Positions 5,576-14,264 of a DNA stretch of 15,132 bases are shown in pieces. Within the stretch, counting starts at the first letter, position 1. Each line of letters opens with the position of its first letter. The stretch is from Thermococcus sp. (GTDB lineage Archaea > Methanobacteriota_B > Thermococci > Thermococcales > Thermococcaceae), in NCBI GenBank assembly GCA_027035445.1, contig JALVUT010000104.1, forward strand, positions 1 through 15,132. The letters are read 5' to 3'. Under the pieces are notes generated by a model. The model worked only from the letters and a program-made list of their open reading frames with translations, was not told the origin of the DNA and searched no databases. Made by a program: the position numbers and the translations under genes.

Positions 5576-7820
5576 TAACCTTCCGTATCTCTCTCGCTTT
5601 CCTAGGACCGATCCCCCCAACCTCTTGGAGCTCCTCTTCTGTCGCTGTGAAGACCCGTTCAACGTTGCCGAAGTGCCTCAGGAGCCTCTTGGCTAGGGTC
5701 GATGACACGTTTGGCAACCCCTCGACTATAAGCCTCTGCCTCTCCGCTAGGGTCAGGGCTTTCTTCTCACTCCTCAGCCTTACCTCCTTCTTTCTCTCCT
5801 CCTGCTCGCGTTTGGCTATTAAGTATATAAACCTGGCAGTTTCCTCGGGATCACTGGAGAACAGGACTGGGAGACCCCAATCGAGGGCAAGTGCGGCTAT
5901 CGCTCCGCGTATCGCATTGGGATGTATGTTTCTTATTCCGTAAGGGTTGCCTTCTATTACTAAGAGCGGCCTCTCATAGGCACCTTTTAGCCTGCTGACC
6001 TGCTCAAAAAGCCTTCCATCGATTATTGACTGGAGAAAGTCGTTGGCACTTTTGCGTTCGATCCCGACGTCCTCGCTGACTACGTAATCTGCAACGTCGA
6101 GGGTTCTCACCTCAACATCTGCTCCGACTTCCCTCAGATGCTTTGGAACACCGCTTCTCAGCTCACGTGAATCCACGTAGACAACTATCCCTTTCGGTTT
6201 CCTCACGAAGGGGGGTTTTACCGGTGATTCCAGTGTGATAGCCTGAGAGGGAGCTTCAAGCAGCTCCCCTCTGGGATGGGTCTTAACAAAAGCCTCAAGT
6301 GAGGCCTGTTTCTCCTTCCTTACCATCTCCCCCACCCTCTTCAGGACATCGAACATGATTTTCTCCTTCCTCTTGGCACTCCAGTAGTAGGCCTCATCCC
6401 TTGTCCCCTTGGTCATCAGCACGGTGACCCTTCCCGGCCTGTGCCTTCCGGTTCTCCCACGCCTCTGAATGCTTCTTATGGCGGACGGGATGGGTTCATA
6501 GAATACGACAAGATCAACTTCTGGTACGTCGAGGCCCTCCTCTCCCACGCTCGTTGCAACTAGAACGTTGAACTCCCCTCTGGAAAAGCGTTCTAACACC
6601 TCTTTTTGCTGCTTCTGGCTCATACCCCGATCGTTTGATTTACTGGTCTGGCCTATAAAGCGCTCTGCACTTACACCTATCCCCCGTAGTTCATCCACTA
6701 TCTTTTTCCCCGTGTCGCGATAGTTCGTAAACACTATGATCCTGGAGGTTGGTTTTCTCTCCAACTGCTCAGTTAACAGTCCTTTGAGCTTTTCCATCTT
6801 TGGGTGATCCATTCCGCCCTCTTTTGCCTGTACCAGCAGGTAGATCACCTTCCTCATGCGGGGATCTCCCATGAGCTCTCTGCTGGATTTGGTCCTCCTG
6901 TCCCCCCGGAGCTTTTTCAGGTAATTTCTCAGGGCGGTAAGTCCCTGCGTCTCGAGCAGTTCAATTGCATGTTGGAGTTTTATAGCCTTTGCTTGGTGGA
7001 GTATTAGGTGTCCCGTCTCGTAGTTGCCCTTTGCAACCTCCGCGTTGATCTTTCTACCAGCCTCGAGTATCTCCTTCTTTGATACGTCCGGTGAGTATGT
7101 GCTCACGAACTTGAAGTGGGCAAGGGGTTTGAGACTCTCCTTTAGCATCTCACGGAGGAGTGAGCGAACCTTCTTGTATATTGGGGGCAGATCGACTCTG
7201 ATCCACTCAAACTCAACCCGCTGGACATAGGGTTTTACATCAGGCGAACTCTCAGTCCGGAATTCGATGTGCTCTATCCCGAGGTTCTTTATTACCTCCC
7301 CTATCTTATCCCTGTTGCTCCCTGGAGAAGCGGTTAAGGCCAGGATACGGGGATGCTTCGCCGTTTTAAGGTATTCTTTGGCGATGAAGACGTAAGAATA
7401 GCTTCCAACCGCACGATGGGCCTCATCAAAGACTAGCAGGGCGACATCCTCCAACGATATCCTGCCGGTTACGATATCATTCTCAACCGTCTGGGGTGTT
7501 GCGGTTATTATGGTGCTTCTCGCCCATACCTTCCGACGCTCCTCTGGAGGGAGTTCCCCAGTTAGGACGTTTATATTCTCCGGGGGAAGGTTGAAAAACC
7601 TCTTGAAGCTCTCCTCATGCTGGATGGCAAGAGGCTTCGTGGGAGCAAGTATGAGGATCTTGCCGGCATACTGTCTGAGCCTGTAGTCTGCTATGAGCAT
7701 GGCCACCAAGGTTTTCCCGAGCCCTGTTGGCAGGACGACTAGGCAGTTTCTCTCCTTGCATCTTGCATAGATCACCTCCTGGTAAACCCTGGGCTGGATG
7801 AGGTCTCTGCGCAAGTACAT
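5538..7820 (-). CDS. hef: Hef helicase/nuclease (FANCM/XPF-like fork repair protein)
   Basis: A 760-residue protein close to the length of Pyrococcus Hef. Hef processes stalled replication forks and branched DNA; the N-terminal half is an SF2 helicase related to FANCM and the C-terminal half an XPF/ERCC4 nuclease. Visible in order: PTGLGKT (Walker A, 31-37), DEAH (132-135), TAS (163-165), the helical insert (about 215-345), QRRGRTGR (motif VI, 452-459), the nuclease start VYVDSRE (547-553), GIERKSANDF with the ERK-x3-D core (587-595), and a tandem helix-hairpin-helix region (about 699-750). All key residues are present. The frame is open 33 codons further upstream, but ATG 7820 is chosen because it gives the family's N-terminus (LRRDLIQPRVYQE) and lies about 25 nt after a TATA box, so the mRNA is probably leaderless. 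It overlaps the GH5-like gene tail to tail. Confidence 0.96.
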   Translation of the reverse strand: MYLRRDLIQPRVYQEVIYARCKERNCLVVLPTGLGKTLVAMLIADYRLRQYAGKILILAPTKPLAIQHEESFKRFFNLPPENINVLTGELPPEERRKVWARSTIITATPQTVENDIVTGRISLEDVALLVFDEAHRAVGSYSYVFIAKEYLKTAKHPRILALTASPGSNRDKIGEVIKNLGIEHIEFRTESSPDVKPYVQRVEFEWIRVDLPPIYKKVRSLLREMLKESLKPLAHFKFVSTYSPDVSKKEILEAGRKINAEVAKGNYETGHLILHQAKAIKLQHAIELLETQGLTALRNYLKKLRGDRRTKSSRELMGDPRMRKVIYLLVQAKEGGMDHPKMEKLKGLLTEQLERKPTSRIIVFTNYRDTGKKIVDELRGIGVSAERFIGQTSKSNDRGMSQKQQKEVLERFSRGEFNVLVATSVGEEGLDVPEVDLVVFYEPIPSAIRSIQRRGRTGRHRPGRVTVLMTKGTRDEAYYWSAKRKEKIMFDVLKRVGEMVRKEKQASLEAFVKTHPRGELLEAPSQAITLESPVKPPFVRKPKGIVVYVDSRELRSGVPKHLREVGADVEVRTLDVADYVVSEDVGIERKSANDFLQSIIDGRLFEQVSRLKGAYERPLLVIEGNPYGIRNIHPNAIRGAIAALALDWGLPVLFSSDPEETARFIYLIAKREQEERKKEVRLRSEKKALTLAERQRLIVEGLPNVSSTLAKRLLRHFGNVERVFTATEEELQEVGGIGPRKAREIRKVITAPYGEDDTEG

Positions 7821-7841
7821 GTGCTTAGTTTTGAGGGGAAG

Positions 7842-7849
7842 TTTATAAA
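7842..7849 (-). promoter_or_regulatory. TATA box for hef
   Basis: TTTATAAA is a strong archaeal TATA match about 25 nt upstream of the hef ATG at 7820, implying little or no leader. It shows hef can be transcribed independently of smc-scpA. Confidence 0.65.
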
Positions 7850-7870
7850 TCCCCCGCCAAAACATGGCGT

Positions 7871-7934
7871 ACCTCCTCGACTGAGATCTTGGCTGGCGGT
7901 TGAGGGTTTCCGGAGGCATTCGTCTCGAGGAGGT
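7871..7934 (-). repeat. 10-bp inverted repeat between scpA and hef
   Basis: ACCTCCTCGA at 7871-7880 and its exact reverse complement TCGAGGAGGT at 7925-7934 flank 44 nt. The right arm touches the scpA stop codon (7934-7936). A smaller hairpin, CGCCA-AAACA-TGGCG at 7855-7869, follows, before the hef TATA box. It may shape or protect the end of the smc-scpA mRNA; function is not known. Otherwise the 113-nt gap holds no gene. Confidence 0.5.
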
Positions 7935-8608
7935 TACGAACTCTCCTTGGGGGTATCCTCCAATGGAACTATGTAGATATCCCCAAAGGGCTCTTCCTGA
8001 AGGAGATCCACCTTCCCCATGCTGGAGAGGAAGAGCAGATAGAGGAACGTCCTTGCAACAACCTTGGGGGTCGGGTCGAATACCAACTCCCAGAACCTGA
8101 TTCTATCTCCCTTCTCCCTGTAAACGTTCCTGACTATCTCGTACAGCCTGTGAACGTGTTTTTCGATATCGATCCTGAAGTCATCGACCACGAAGACCTG
8201 CTCTTCGATGTTCTCCTTCTTCTTTGTCCTAGGTTTTTTACGTTCGGCTTCCTCCAGTGCATCCATAAGGGCCTCAAGCAGGTCATCGAATGTGTAATAG
8301 CGTTCAATACGCCGCAGAGGTGGTGCAAGAGGTTCGACATTCACACGGATCCTCTCTGGCCCTTTCTCCTCATTCTCCCCTTCATCAAGGTAGAGAAGGG
8401 CCTCACTCTTCATCCTCACCAGGATTGAGGCCGCTAGAATCGCCCTGGCCGAGACCCGAAGGTCGAGCTCCTTCATCTCCCTGAGCCTCTGGAGGTACTT
8501 CTCGGTTAGATCCACTATGTCAATATTCCACGGGTCGACCTTTCCCATGGTGACGAGCTGAAGAAGGATATCAACGGGGGTTACCTCCCCTTCAACGCGT
8601 GTTTCCAT
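7934..8608 (-). CDS. scpA: segregation and condensation protein ScpA (kleisin)
   Basis: A 224-residue ScpA-family kleisin that binds the SMC heads and closes the SMC ring in chromosome condensation and segregation. Visible are the N-terminal family pattern TPVDILLQLV (10-19) and DPWNIDIVDLTEKYLQ (25-40), the helical block with RMKSEALLYL (65-74), a charged variable linker, and a C-terminal winged-helix-like region (RIRFWELVFDPTPKVVARTFLYLLFLSSMGKV) typical of the family. The start is uncertain: ATG 8608 follows a GGTGGTGA site, while ATG 8623 overlaps the smc stop as ATGA and adds five residues. I prefer 8608 because the ribosome site lies between the two. Either way it is coupled to smc. No ScpB gene is present in the window. 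Confidence 0.92.
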   Translation of the reverse strand: METRVEGEVTPVDILLQLVTMGKVDPWNIDIVDLTEKYLQRLREMKELDLRVSARAILAASILVRMKSEALLYLDEGENEEKGPERIRVNVEPLAPPLRRIERYYTFDDLLEALMDALEEAERKKPRTKKKENIEEQVFVVDDFRIDIEKHVHRLYEIVRNVYREKGDRIRFWELVFDPTPKVVARTFLYLLFLSSMGKVDLLQEEPFGDIYIVPLEDTPKESS

Positions 8609-8619
8609 GGTCACCACCC

Positions 8620-11600
8620 TCATCCTGCCAGATGCCCGAACAGTTCCTCATGTTCGACCTCGCTCTTGGCCTTGGCTCTCTCGAGGTACTTCATTGCCTT
8701 CTCAAGGCTGAGTGAGACCACCCTTGAAACACCGTCTCGCATCGAGACCCCGATTATCCTCTCGGCGTTGGCCATCATAACATCTCTAAGAGTCATAACT
8801 ATGAACTGACTTGATTTTGCTGACTCTTTTATAAGGTCGGCAACGCGCTTGACGTTAGCGTCGTCGAGGTGTGCGTCTATCTCGTCGAAAAGGTAGAACG
8901 GTGCGGGTTTGTAATGCTGAATTGCGAACACGAATGCCAGGGCCGTTAGGGCTTTCTCACCACCACTCATGGCCTCTATTCTCTTGACGTCCTTCCCGGC
9001 GGGCTTGGCCTCAACTTCAAGACCCCCCGCGAAGGGATCATCTGGGTTCTCTAGAACGAGCCTTGCACTCCCCCCAGGGGAGAGCTTTGCGAAAAGCTCC
9101 GAGAAGTTCTCCGCTATTTCCTTCAGGGTCTGCATGAAAACGTGCCTCTTCTGGCCTTCAATCTCTTCGATGAACTCCTCTATACTCTCTTTCTCGGCCT
9201 CGACCTGTTCACGTTTGCTCTTGAGTTCCATGTACCTGCGCTCCACCACTTCAAAGTCCTCAATGGCTTTCATGTTCACGGGTTCTAGGGCTTTTATCTC
9301 CTCTTCCATGTGCCCTATTTCCTCTTTGAGGCCCTCAAGCTCAAGCGGTATCTCCCTGATGGACTTCACAAGTGAGGTTTCAAAGTGTTTGAGCTCCCCT
9401 CTCTTTTCCTCCAGGGCTGTCTTGTACTGTGCAAGGCGTATCTTGAGGGTGTTGGCCTCTATCCTGAGGTTCTGGAGCTTGTTTGAGATATCCTCTTTCT
9501 CGGCACGGAGCTCTGTCACCTCGTTCTTCAGTCTCTCACGCCGTTCCCTCAATTCCCTGAGCTCGTCCTTGACGTTCTCTTCGGCTTTCTTCAGCTCCTC
9601 AAGCTCTTTCTCATATCCGACGATGGCGTTCTCGTTTTCTTTGATGTTTGCGTTGAGAGCGTTTATCCTGTTCACAAGCCCCTCGATTTCCTCCTCGAGG
9701 TCGGCTTTCCTAGGTAGGAGCTCATCGTTTATCCTCGCATCGAGGCTCTCAAGTTTGCTCTCTACTTTACCCAGCTCTTCCTTCAGTTTGCTTATCTCCC
9801 CCTCCACTTCGCGTATTTTTGCATTTATCTCTCTGGCCTCAGGATTCTCAAGCGCCTTTTTCAGCTTGGTTTTTTTCTTCTCAAGTCTCTCTATTCTTCC
9901 GCTGAGCTTGGCGAGTTCACCCCTGACTTCGTTAATCTTCTCCTCGTAGGCCTTGATGAGCGCTTCACTCTCTTCGATGTCCTCTCTGGTGCTCTTATCT
10001 TCGGCAAGAGCTCTCTCAAGTTCGCTCTGGAGGATCTGAAGGTCTTTTGCCAAATCACTCTTCCTCACCCTCATGTCAAAGAGATCACTTTGGAGCCCCT
10101 TTATTTCAACTGAGAGCGCATTCAGCGCGGATTCCAGTGCCTCCTTCTTCATCTCCAAGGACGCTACCCTCTTCCTCAGCTCGGCGGGGTTTACTCCCAT
10201 TCTGCCCTTCCGCTTATAGTGGCCTCCCGTTATGGCACCGCTCTTTTCGAGGAGTTCACCATCTAGGGTGACCATCCTGGCCTTTCCAATGCCCACCGCC
10301 CTTGCCTCGTCCATGTCCGAGACGATAAGTGTGTCGCCCAGGGCATACGCTACGGCATTTTTAAACCTGGGGTCGTACTGGATGATGTCCATGGCTGGGA
10401 CGCCGAAGGAGGGTTTATCCTTCAGGGAGCGTGGTTTTATCTTGTTGAGCGGAAGAAAAGTAAGCCTTCCAAATTTCTTCTCCTTCAGGAGCTTGATGGC
10501 TTTCTCAGCCACTTTATCATCTTCAACGACGATGTTATCGTAGCGTCCACCAAGGGCGATCTCAACCGCTAGGGCGTAGCCATCATCGCCGACATTTATC
10601 AACCCCCCCAGAGGGCCGTACATACCTGGAAGTGCCTGTCCTTGGAGGAACTCGATGGCCCGGTTGCTCCTCATCTCCCTCTGGGCCTCCACTTTTATCA
10701 GCTCCTCCTTGGCCTTGGTCAACTTAGCCCTTATCTCGTTCAATTTTCTCTTCTTCTCTTCAGCTTCCTTCTCCGCTTTCTTCAGTTTTACCCCTGCCCT
10801 GTTCATCCTATCCTCCACTTCACCGAGCTGGGAACGCTTCTCGCTCAGAGACTTTTTCATTCCATCGATCTTGGACTTGAGGGCAACCCTTTTCGCTTTG
10901 TTTTTGGCAATCTTGGTCTTTAAGCGTTCTATCTCATCCTCAAGCTTCTTGATGTTCCCCTCTTTCATGTACATAGCCTTCTTAGCTTCCTCAAGTTCAT
11001 TGACCACTCTGTCGAACTCCTCTCTTGCCACGGCGAAGCTCTTGTCTATCTCCCCGAGTTTTATGACAAGCTCGTTTTTAACTACTTCCTTCTCTTTTAT
11101 CTCGGCTTTGAGCCTCTCACGCCTCTTGGTCCAGCGTTGGATGGCACTTTTGCTCTTCTCCACCTCTCCGGAGATCCGTTTGAGTTCTTCCTTGGCCTTC
11201 GCCAGTCTGAGCTGATCCTCCTCAATCTCCTTCCCAGCGTTTTCGATGTTCTTCTTGGCGAGTTCGATCTTTGACTGAACCTCGCTGATTTCTCTCGTTA
11301 TCTCAAGGATACCGTCCTCGCTCTTTTCTTCGAGCTCTCTCTCAATGGAGTTCAGTTCTTTCTCCCTGGAGATTATCCCTCTGGCGACCTCTTTGAGGCG
11401 CTCCTCTATAGTCCCTATCTCCGCTTCGATGCTTGTATCCCGTTTCGTACTCTCGTTTATGAGACGTTCGAGAGCCTGAATCTCACCCAGTAGCAGGGTT
11501 ACCCTGGCCCTCTCAAGGCGCTCTTTGAGGTCAAGGTATCTAAGCGCATCGTTACGTTCCCTTTCCAGCTTGTCCAGCTGGGTCTTCACCTCCTTTATAA

Positions 11601-12186
11601 GAAGATCAACACGGGCGAGGTTCTCCTCTGCCTGCTTCAGTTCATTCAGGGCCCTCTCCTTTTTGGCATCGTACTCCGCGATTCCTGAGATCTCGTCTAT
11701 TATCATTCTCCTCTCGGTCGGGCTCATCTTGATGAATTTTGTTATATCTCCCTGCAGGACTAGGTTGTAGCCTTCGGGGGATATCATGGCGGCACTCAGG
11801 ATGTCAAGGATATCACTCCTGCTCGTCCTCTTTCCATTCAGCCAGTACCCGCTCCTTCCGTCAGGATACACACGGCGCTTGATGACGACTTCGTCCTCCT
11901 CCAGCGGAAAGCCCCGGTCAGTGTTGTTGAAGTACATCGCGACTTCGGCGTACTTTGCCGCCGGCTCACTTTTCGTTCCGGCGAAGATCAGGTCGCTTAT
12001 CCTAGTGGCACGCATTGCCTTGGCCGAAAGCCCTCCAAGAACAAAGAGAACTGCATCTCCTATATTGCTTTTTCCACTGCCATTTGCTCCAACTATGGCG
12101 GTGAACCCCTTAGAAACTGGAACGACAACTTTTCGATTACCGTAGGATTTGAAACCTTTCATTTCAATTTTCTCAATGTACGGCAT
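8620..12186 (-). CDS. smc: chromosome segregation ATPase SMC
   Basis: A full-length 1188-residue SMC protein, similar in size to the Pyrococcus protein of about 1180. SMC dimers with ScpA organise and segregate the chromosome using ATP. The N-terminal head has the Walker A loop GANGSGKSN at 33-41 and VLQGDITKF shortly before the coil. The first coiled-coil arm runs from about 165 to 510, rich in Glu, Lys and Leu. The hinge is about 515-650, starting at LPGMYGPLGGL and with glycines in VEIALGGRYDN. The second arm extends to about 1020. The C-terminal head has the signature MSGGEKAL near 1075 and Walker B FYLFDEIDAHLDD near 1100. Nothing is missing. The start ATG 12186 gives the family N-terminus (PYIEKIEMKGFKSYG), with GGTG a few bases upstream. 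Its stop overlaps the scpA region. Confidence 0.98.
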   Translation of the reverse strand: MPYIEKIEMKGFKSYGNRKVVVPVSKGFTAIVGANGSGKSNIGDAVLFVLGGLSAKAMRATRISDLIFAGTKSEPAAKYAEVAMYFNNTDRGFPLEEDEVVIKRRVYPDGRSGYWLNGKRTSRSDILDILSAAMISPEGYNLVLQGDITKFIKMSPTERRMIIDEISGIAEYDAKKERALNELKQAEENLARVDLLIKEVKTQLDKLERERNDALRYLDLKERLERARVTLLLGEIQALERLINESTKRDTSIEAEIGTIEERLKEVARGIISREKELNSIERELEEKSEDGILEITREISEVQSKIELAKKNIENAGKEIEEDQLRLAKAKEELKRISGEVEKSKSAIQRWTKRRERLKAEIKEKEVVKNELVIKLGEIDKSFAVAREEFDRVVNELEEAKKAMYMKEGNIKKLEDEIERLKTKIAKNKAKRVALKSKIDGMKKSLSEKRSQLGEVEDRMNRAGVKLKKAEKEAEEKKRKLNEIRAKLTKAKEELIKVEAQREMRSNRAIEFLQGQALPGMYGPLGGLINVGDDGYALAVEIALGGRYDNIVVEDDKVAEKAIKLLKEKKFGRLTFLPLNKIKPRSLKDKPSFGVPAMDIIQYDPRFKNAVAYALGDTLIVSDMDEARAVGIGKARMVTLDGELLEKSGAITGGHYKRKGRMGVNPAELRKRVASLEMKKEALESALNALSVEIKGLQSDLFDMRVRKSDLAKDLQILQSELERALAEDKSTREDIEESEALIKAYEEKINEVRGELAKLSGRIERLEKKKTKLKKALENPEAREINAKIREVEGEISKLKEELGKVESKLESLDARINDELLPRKADLEEEIEGLVNRINALNANIKENENAIVGYEKELEELKKAEENVKDELRELRERRERLKNEVTELRAEKEDISNKLQNLRIEANTLKIRLAQYKTALEEKRGELKHFETSLVKSIREIPLELEGLKEEIGHMEEEIKALEPVNMKAIEDFEVVERRYMELKSKREQVEAEKESIEEFIEEIEGQKRHVFMQTLKEIAENFSELFAKLSPGGSARLVLENPDDPFAGGLEVEAKPAGKDVKRIEAMSGGEKALTALAFVFAIQHYKPAPFYLFDEIDAHLDDANVKRVADLIKESAKSSQFIVMTLRDVMMANAERIIGVSMRDGVSRVVSLSLEKAMKYLERAKAKSEVEHEELFGHLAG

Positions 12187-12220
12187 GCCCTACACCTAAA
12201 ATGAGAGATGACGAAGAGGG

Positions 12221-12230
12221 TTATATAAGT
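12221..12230 (-). promoter_or_regulatory. TATA box for smc-scpA
   Basis: Read on the minus strand, ACTTATATAA is about 39 nt before the smc ATG, predicting a leader of about 14 nt that contains GGTG. Just upstream lie the overlapping dyads at 12239-12256. Confidence 0.6.
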
Positions 12231-12238
12231 TTACCTTT

Positions 12239-12256
12239 TGGACCGACTGTCCAGTC
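12239..12256. repeat. overlapping small dyads upstream of the smc TATA box
   Basis: TGGAC (12239-12243) pairs with GTCCA (12249-12253), and GACTG (12245-12249) pairs with CAGTC (12252-12256), giving two interleaved inverted repeats. They lie 9 nt upstream of the smc TATA box on the minus strand and 18 nt past the stop of the DUF835 gene. They could be an operator or the hairpin ending that transcript; no T tract follows on the minus strand. Confidence 0.35.
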
Positions 12257-12273
12257 CACCGAGAGGAGGGAGA

Positions 12274-12660
12274 TTACTCTATGAGCCTTCTCAAAAGGGC
12301 AAGGGTTCTCTCGTCGATGCCACCGCTCACCGTCACGTAGAGACGGGAGTTCATTATCATGGCCATATCCCTGAGTCTGCTCACAAAACGGAGCGTTTGC
12401 TCAACTCCATGCTCCATCATGAGATACTCCAGCGCGTCCAGTATCACGTCCACCCCACCGTTCACCTTCATCTGATCCCACACAGTCTGCTCCAGAACAT
12501 GAAGTCGGGATGGATCGACACCTCCCGGATGCTCCACCTTGGTTAGCCATATAGAATAGACGTTCCCTCCAGTGATTTCACCTGGGGGTCTCCTCGTTAT
12601 CAGGATCTTCCGCCGTTCGGGCCGTTTATGAAGCAGGCTGTACAGATCCCGATAATCCAT
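12274..12660 (-). CDS. DUF835 domain protein
   Basis: A 128-residue protein that I place in the archaeal DUF835 family on the basis of its C-terminal half: VDVILDALEYLMMEHGVEQTL at residues 70-90 and LRDMAMIMNSRLYVTVSG near 97-113 resemble the conserved DUF835 core. The fold pattern, with buried beta strands ending in Asp and alternating helices, recalls P-loop-like domains, but I see no Walker A motif. No function is known. The start ATG 12658-12660 is preferred because GGTG lies 5 nt before it; in-frame starts at 12702 to 12711 would add 14-17 basic residues and have only a weak GTGAT site. Its promoter is uncertain: the nearest good TATA (12771-12780) implies a leader of about 90 nt. It lies upstream of smc on the same strand, but smc has its own promoter. 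Confidence 0.75.
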   Translation of the reverse strand: MDYRDLYSLLHKRPERRKILITRRPPGEITGGNVYSIWLTKVEHPGGVDPSRLHVLEQTVWDQMKVNGGVDVILDALEYLMMEHGVEQTLRFVSRLRDMAMIMNSRLYVTVSGGIDERTLALLRRLIE

Positions 12661-12770
12661 GATGACACCGTTTTTATCTGCCCGCTTTTTTCGGAGTAAC
12701 ATGCACATCACGTAACATTAATTCTCTCGGACTTAACATCGAGGTGGACAATAGGGCATGTGTTCCTTTG

Positions 12771-12780
12771 ACTTATAAAC
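12771..12780 (-). promoter_or_regulatory. candidate TATA box for the DUF835 gene
   Basis: Read on the minus strand, GTTTATAAGT is a good TATA match. Transcription would start near 12751, about 90 nt before the preferred ATG. I see nothing else in the 162-nt gap 12712-12873 except a T-rich stretch just after the epimerase gene, TTTCTATTTT on the minus strand at about 12850-12859, which may end that transcript. Confidence 0.4.
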
Positions 12781-12873
12781 TTTACCCTAGGACATTAGAA
12801 TGGATTTGTAAGTGTTCGACGAACCTACTAGAATCGGAAGTGCCAGCAAAATAGAAAGTTTTGGGCATCCCCG

Positions 12874-13278
12874 CTACTCCGTTTTTCTCTCGCAGAGTTC
12901 GAGCAGAACTCCGGTAACCGCCTTGGGATGGACGAAAGCTATCTTCGCACCACCGGCACCTCTGCGTGGCTTCTCATCAATGAGCCTGTAGCCGGCCTCC
13001 TTGAGCTTGATGAGGTGCTCTTCCAGGTTCTCCACGCCAAGAGCGATGTGGTGTATACCCTCACCGCGCTTGGCTATGAACTTCGCTATAGGCGAGTCCT
13101 CTGCCGTCGGTTCAAGTAGCTCTATCCTGCTCTCCCCGACATGGATTATCGCGGTCCTGACCTTCTGGTCGGGAACCTCCTCCACCTCGTCGGTCTTTAA
13201 TCCGAGGCCCTCCCAGATCTTTATGGCCTCCTCAAGGTTCTTAACGGCAATACCAATGTGGTCAACCTTCTTTATCAT
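12874..13278 (-). CDS. mce: methylmalonyl-CoA epimerase
   Basis: A 134-residue protein of the vicinal oxygen chelate (glyoxalase-like) superfamily, the usual length for methylmalonyl-CoA epimerase. It interconverts (S)- and (R)-methylmalonyl-CoA in the propionyl-CoA/succinyl-CoA route. The two beta-alpha-beta-beta-beta modules start at [16 protein letters not shown] (residues 4-19) and [16 protein letters not shown] (74-89). Probable metal ligands are His7, Glu53 (RIELLEP), His77 and Glu127 (GVLLELCE), judged from family position. The substrate-region motif [16 protein letters not shown] (105-119) also fits the family. The start ATG 13276-13278 overlaps the meaB stop as ATGA, with GGTGA just upstream, so translation is coupled. 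The operon partners MeaB and mutase small subunit strengthen the specific call. Confidence 0.95.
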   Translation of the reverse strand: MIKKVDHIGIAVKNLEEAIKIWEGLGLKTDEVEEVPDQKVRTAIIHVGESRIELLEPTAEDSPIAKFIAKRGEGIHHIALGVENLEEHLIKLKEAGYRLIDEKPRRGAGGAKIAFVHPKAVTGVLLELCERKTE

Positions 13279-14234
13279 ACCTTCACCCCCAGGGTTTTCT
13301 CAAGTATTAAATCCGCGGCAGAGTAGGGATCCATCTCCCGCCCGACGATTTTATCTATCAGTATTGAGACCTCCTCCTCGTCCAGTCTCTTGCTGATGAC
13401 CCTTGCTATCCTACTGGATATTATGGTCTTGACCTCTTCCTCGGCCCGCATGGTTCTCTTTCTCTGGATTTCCCCACTCTCTTCCAGGAAGCTCCTGTGT
13501 TCGTTGATCGCATTCCACAGCTCCCTTATCCCTCTCATGGTCGTCGCCACTGACTCCACTATCGGCGGCCTCCAGCCGCGCTTCTCCCAGCGCTCTTTTT
13601 CAAGGTCCAGCATCATGTTGAGCTCAAAGTACGTCGCGTCCGCCCCCTCCTTGTCAGACTTGTTGATGACGAAGATGTCGGATATCTCCATGAGCCCTGC
13701 TTTTATGGCCTGTATATCGTCTCCAAGTCCTGGTACTGTCACGAGAACCACCGTATCCGCGCTCTTAACGACGTCCACCTCCACCTGGCCAACTCCCACT
13801 GTCTCCACGAAGATTAGATCGCAACCGTATGCGTCCAAAACCTTTATCGCGTCATTGGTCGCCTTGGCAAGGCCGCCGAGTGAACCGCGCGTTGCCATAC
13901 TCCTTATGAACACCCCAGGATCCGTGGAGTGCCTCTGCATCCTTATTCGATCCCCTAGAAGGGCACCACCCGTAAAGGGCGATGTTGGGTCTATAGCGAT
14001 GACTCCGACAACCTTTCCCTCTTCCCTAGCAACCTTTATGAGCTTGTCTAGGAGCGTGGACTTTCCGGCTCCCGGTGGCCCCGTGATGCCAATGGTGTAG
14101 GCGTTCCCCGTGTGTGTGTAGATTTTTTTGACGATCTCCACTGCCTTCTCCTCGTCGTTCTCAACGAGGCTTATCAGCCTGGCAGTGGCGCGTCTGTCGC
14201 CCCGGAGCATGCGTTTGATCAGGTCGTCTATCAT
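13275..14234 (-). CDS. meaB: MeaB-type G3E GTPase, methylmalonyl-CoA mutase chaperone
   Basis: A 319-residue P-loop GTPase of the MeaB/ArgK (LAO/AO) family. In characterised systems MeaB protects methylmalonyl-CoA mutase from inactivation and gates loading of adenosylcobalamin; older annotations call it an arginine/ornithine transport ATPase, which the context here does not support. Motifs: Walker [10 protein letters not shown] at 52-60, the family block [18 protein letters not shown] at 82-99, ETVGVGQ (G3) at 144-150 and NKSD (G4) at 191-194. The C-terminal helical part is present. The start ATG 14232-14234 follows GGTGGG closely; the frame is open three codons more to a GTG. The TATA box at 14265-14272 predicts a 10-nt leader. 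The gene overlaps the epimerase gene by 4 nt. Confidence 0.95.
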   Translation of the reverse strand: MIDDLIKRMLRGDRRATARLISLVENDEEKAVEIVKKIYTHTGNAYTIGITGPPGAGKSTLLDKLIKVAREEGKVVGVIAIDPTSPFTGGALLGDRIRMQRHSTDPGVFIRSMATRGSLGGLAKATNDAIKVLDAYGCDLIFVETVGVGQVEVDVVKSADTVVLVTVPGLGDDIQAIKAGLMEISDIFVINKSDKEGADATYFELNMMLDLEKERWEKRGWRPPIVESVATTMRGIRELWNAINEHRSFLEESGEIQRKRTMRAEEEVKTIISSRIARVISKRLDEEEVSILIDKIVGREMDPYSAADLILEKTLGVKV

Positions 14235-14264
14235 TCCCACCACTTGGACAACTCATCCAAATGG

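Noticed and set aside
8969..9949. Long plus-strand open frame (326 codons) opposite smc
   Set aside because: It is extremely rich in Ser, Leu and Phe, as expected for the antisense of a Glu/Lys-rich coiled coil; no promoter or ribosome site was seen.
10655..11215. Second long plus-strand open frame opposite the first smc arm
   Set aside because: Same Ser/Leu/Phe-rich mirror of the coiled coil; the smc frame is certain on the other strand.
12736..12759. Eight-codon mini-ORF after the TATA box at 12771-12780
   Set aside because: The ATG would lie at or before the predicted transcription start, and it is too short to judge.
13390..14100. Plus-strand open frame of 236 codons opposite meaB
   Set aside because: meaB is well supported by motifs over the full stretch; the antisense product has no recognisable domain.
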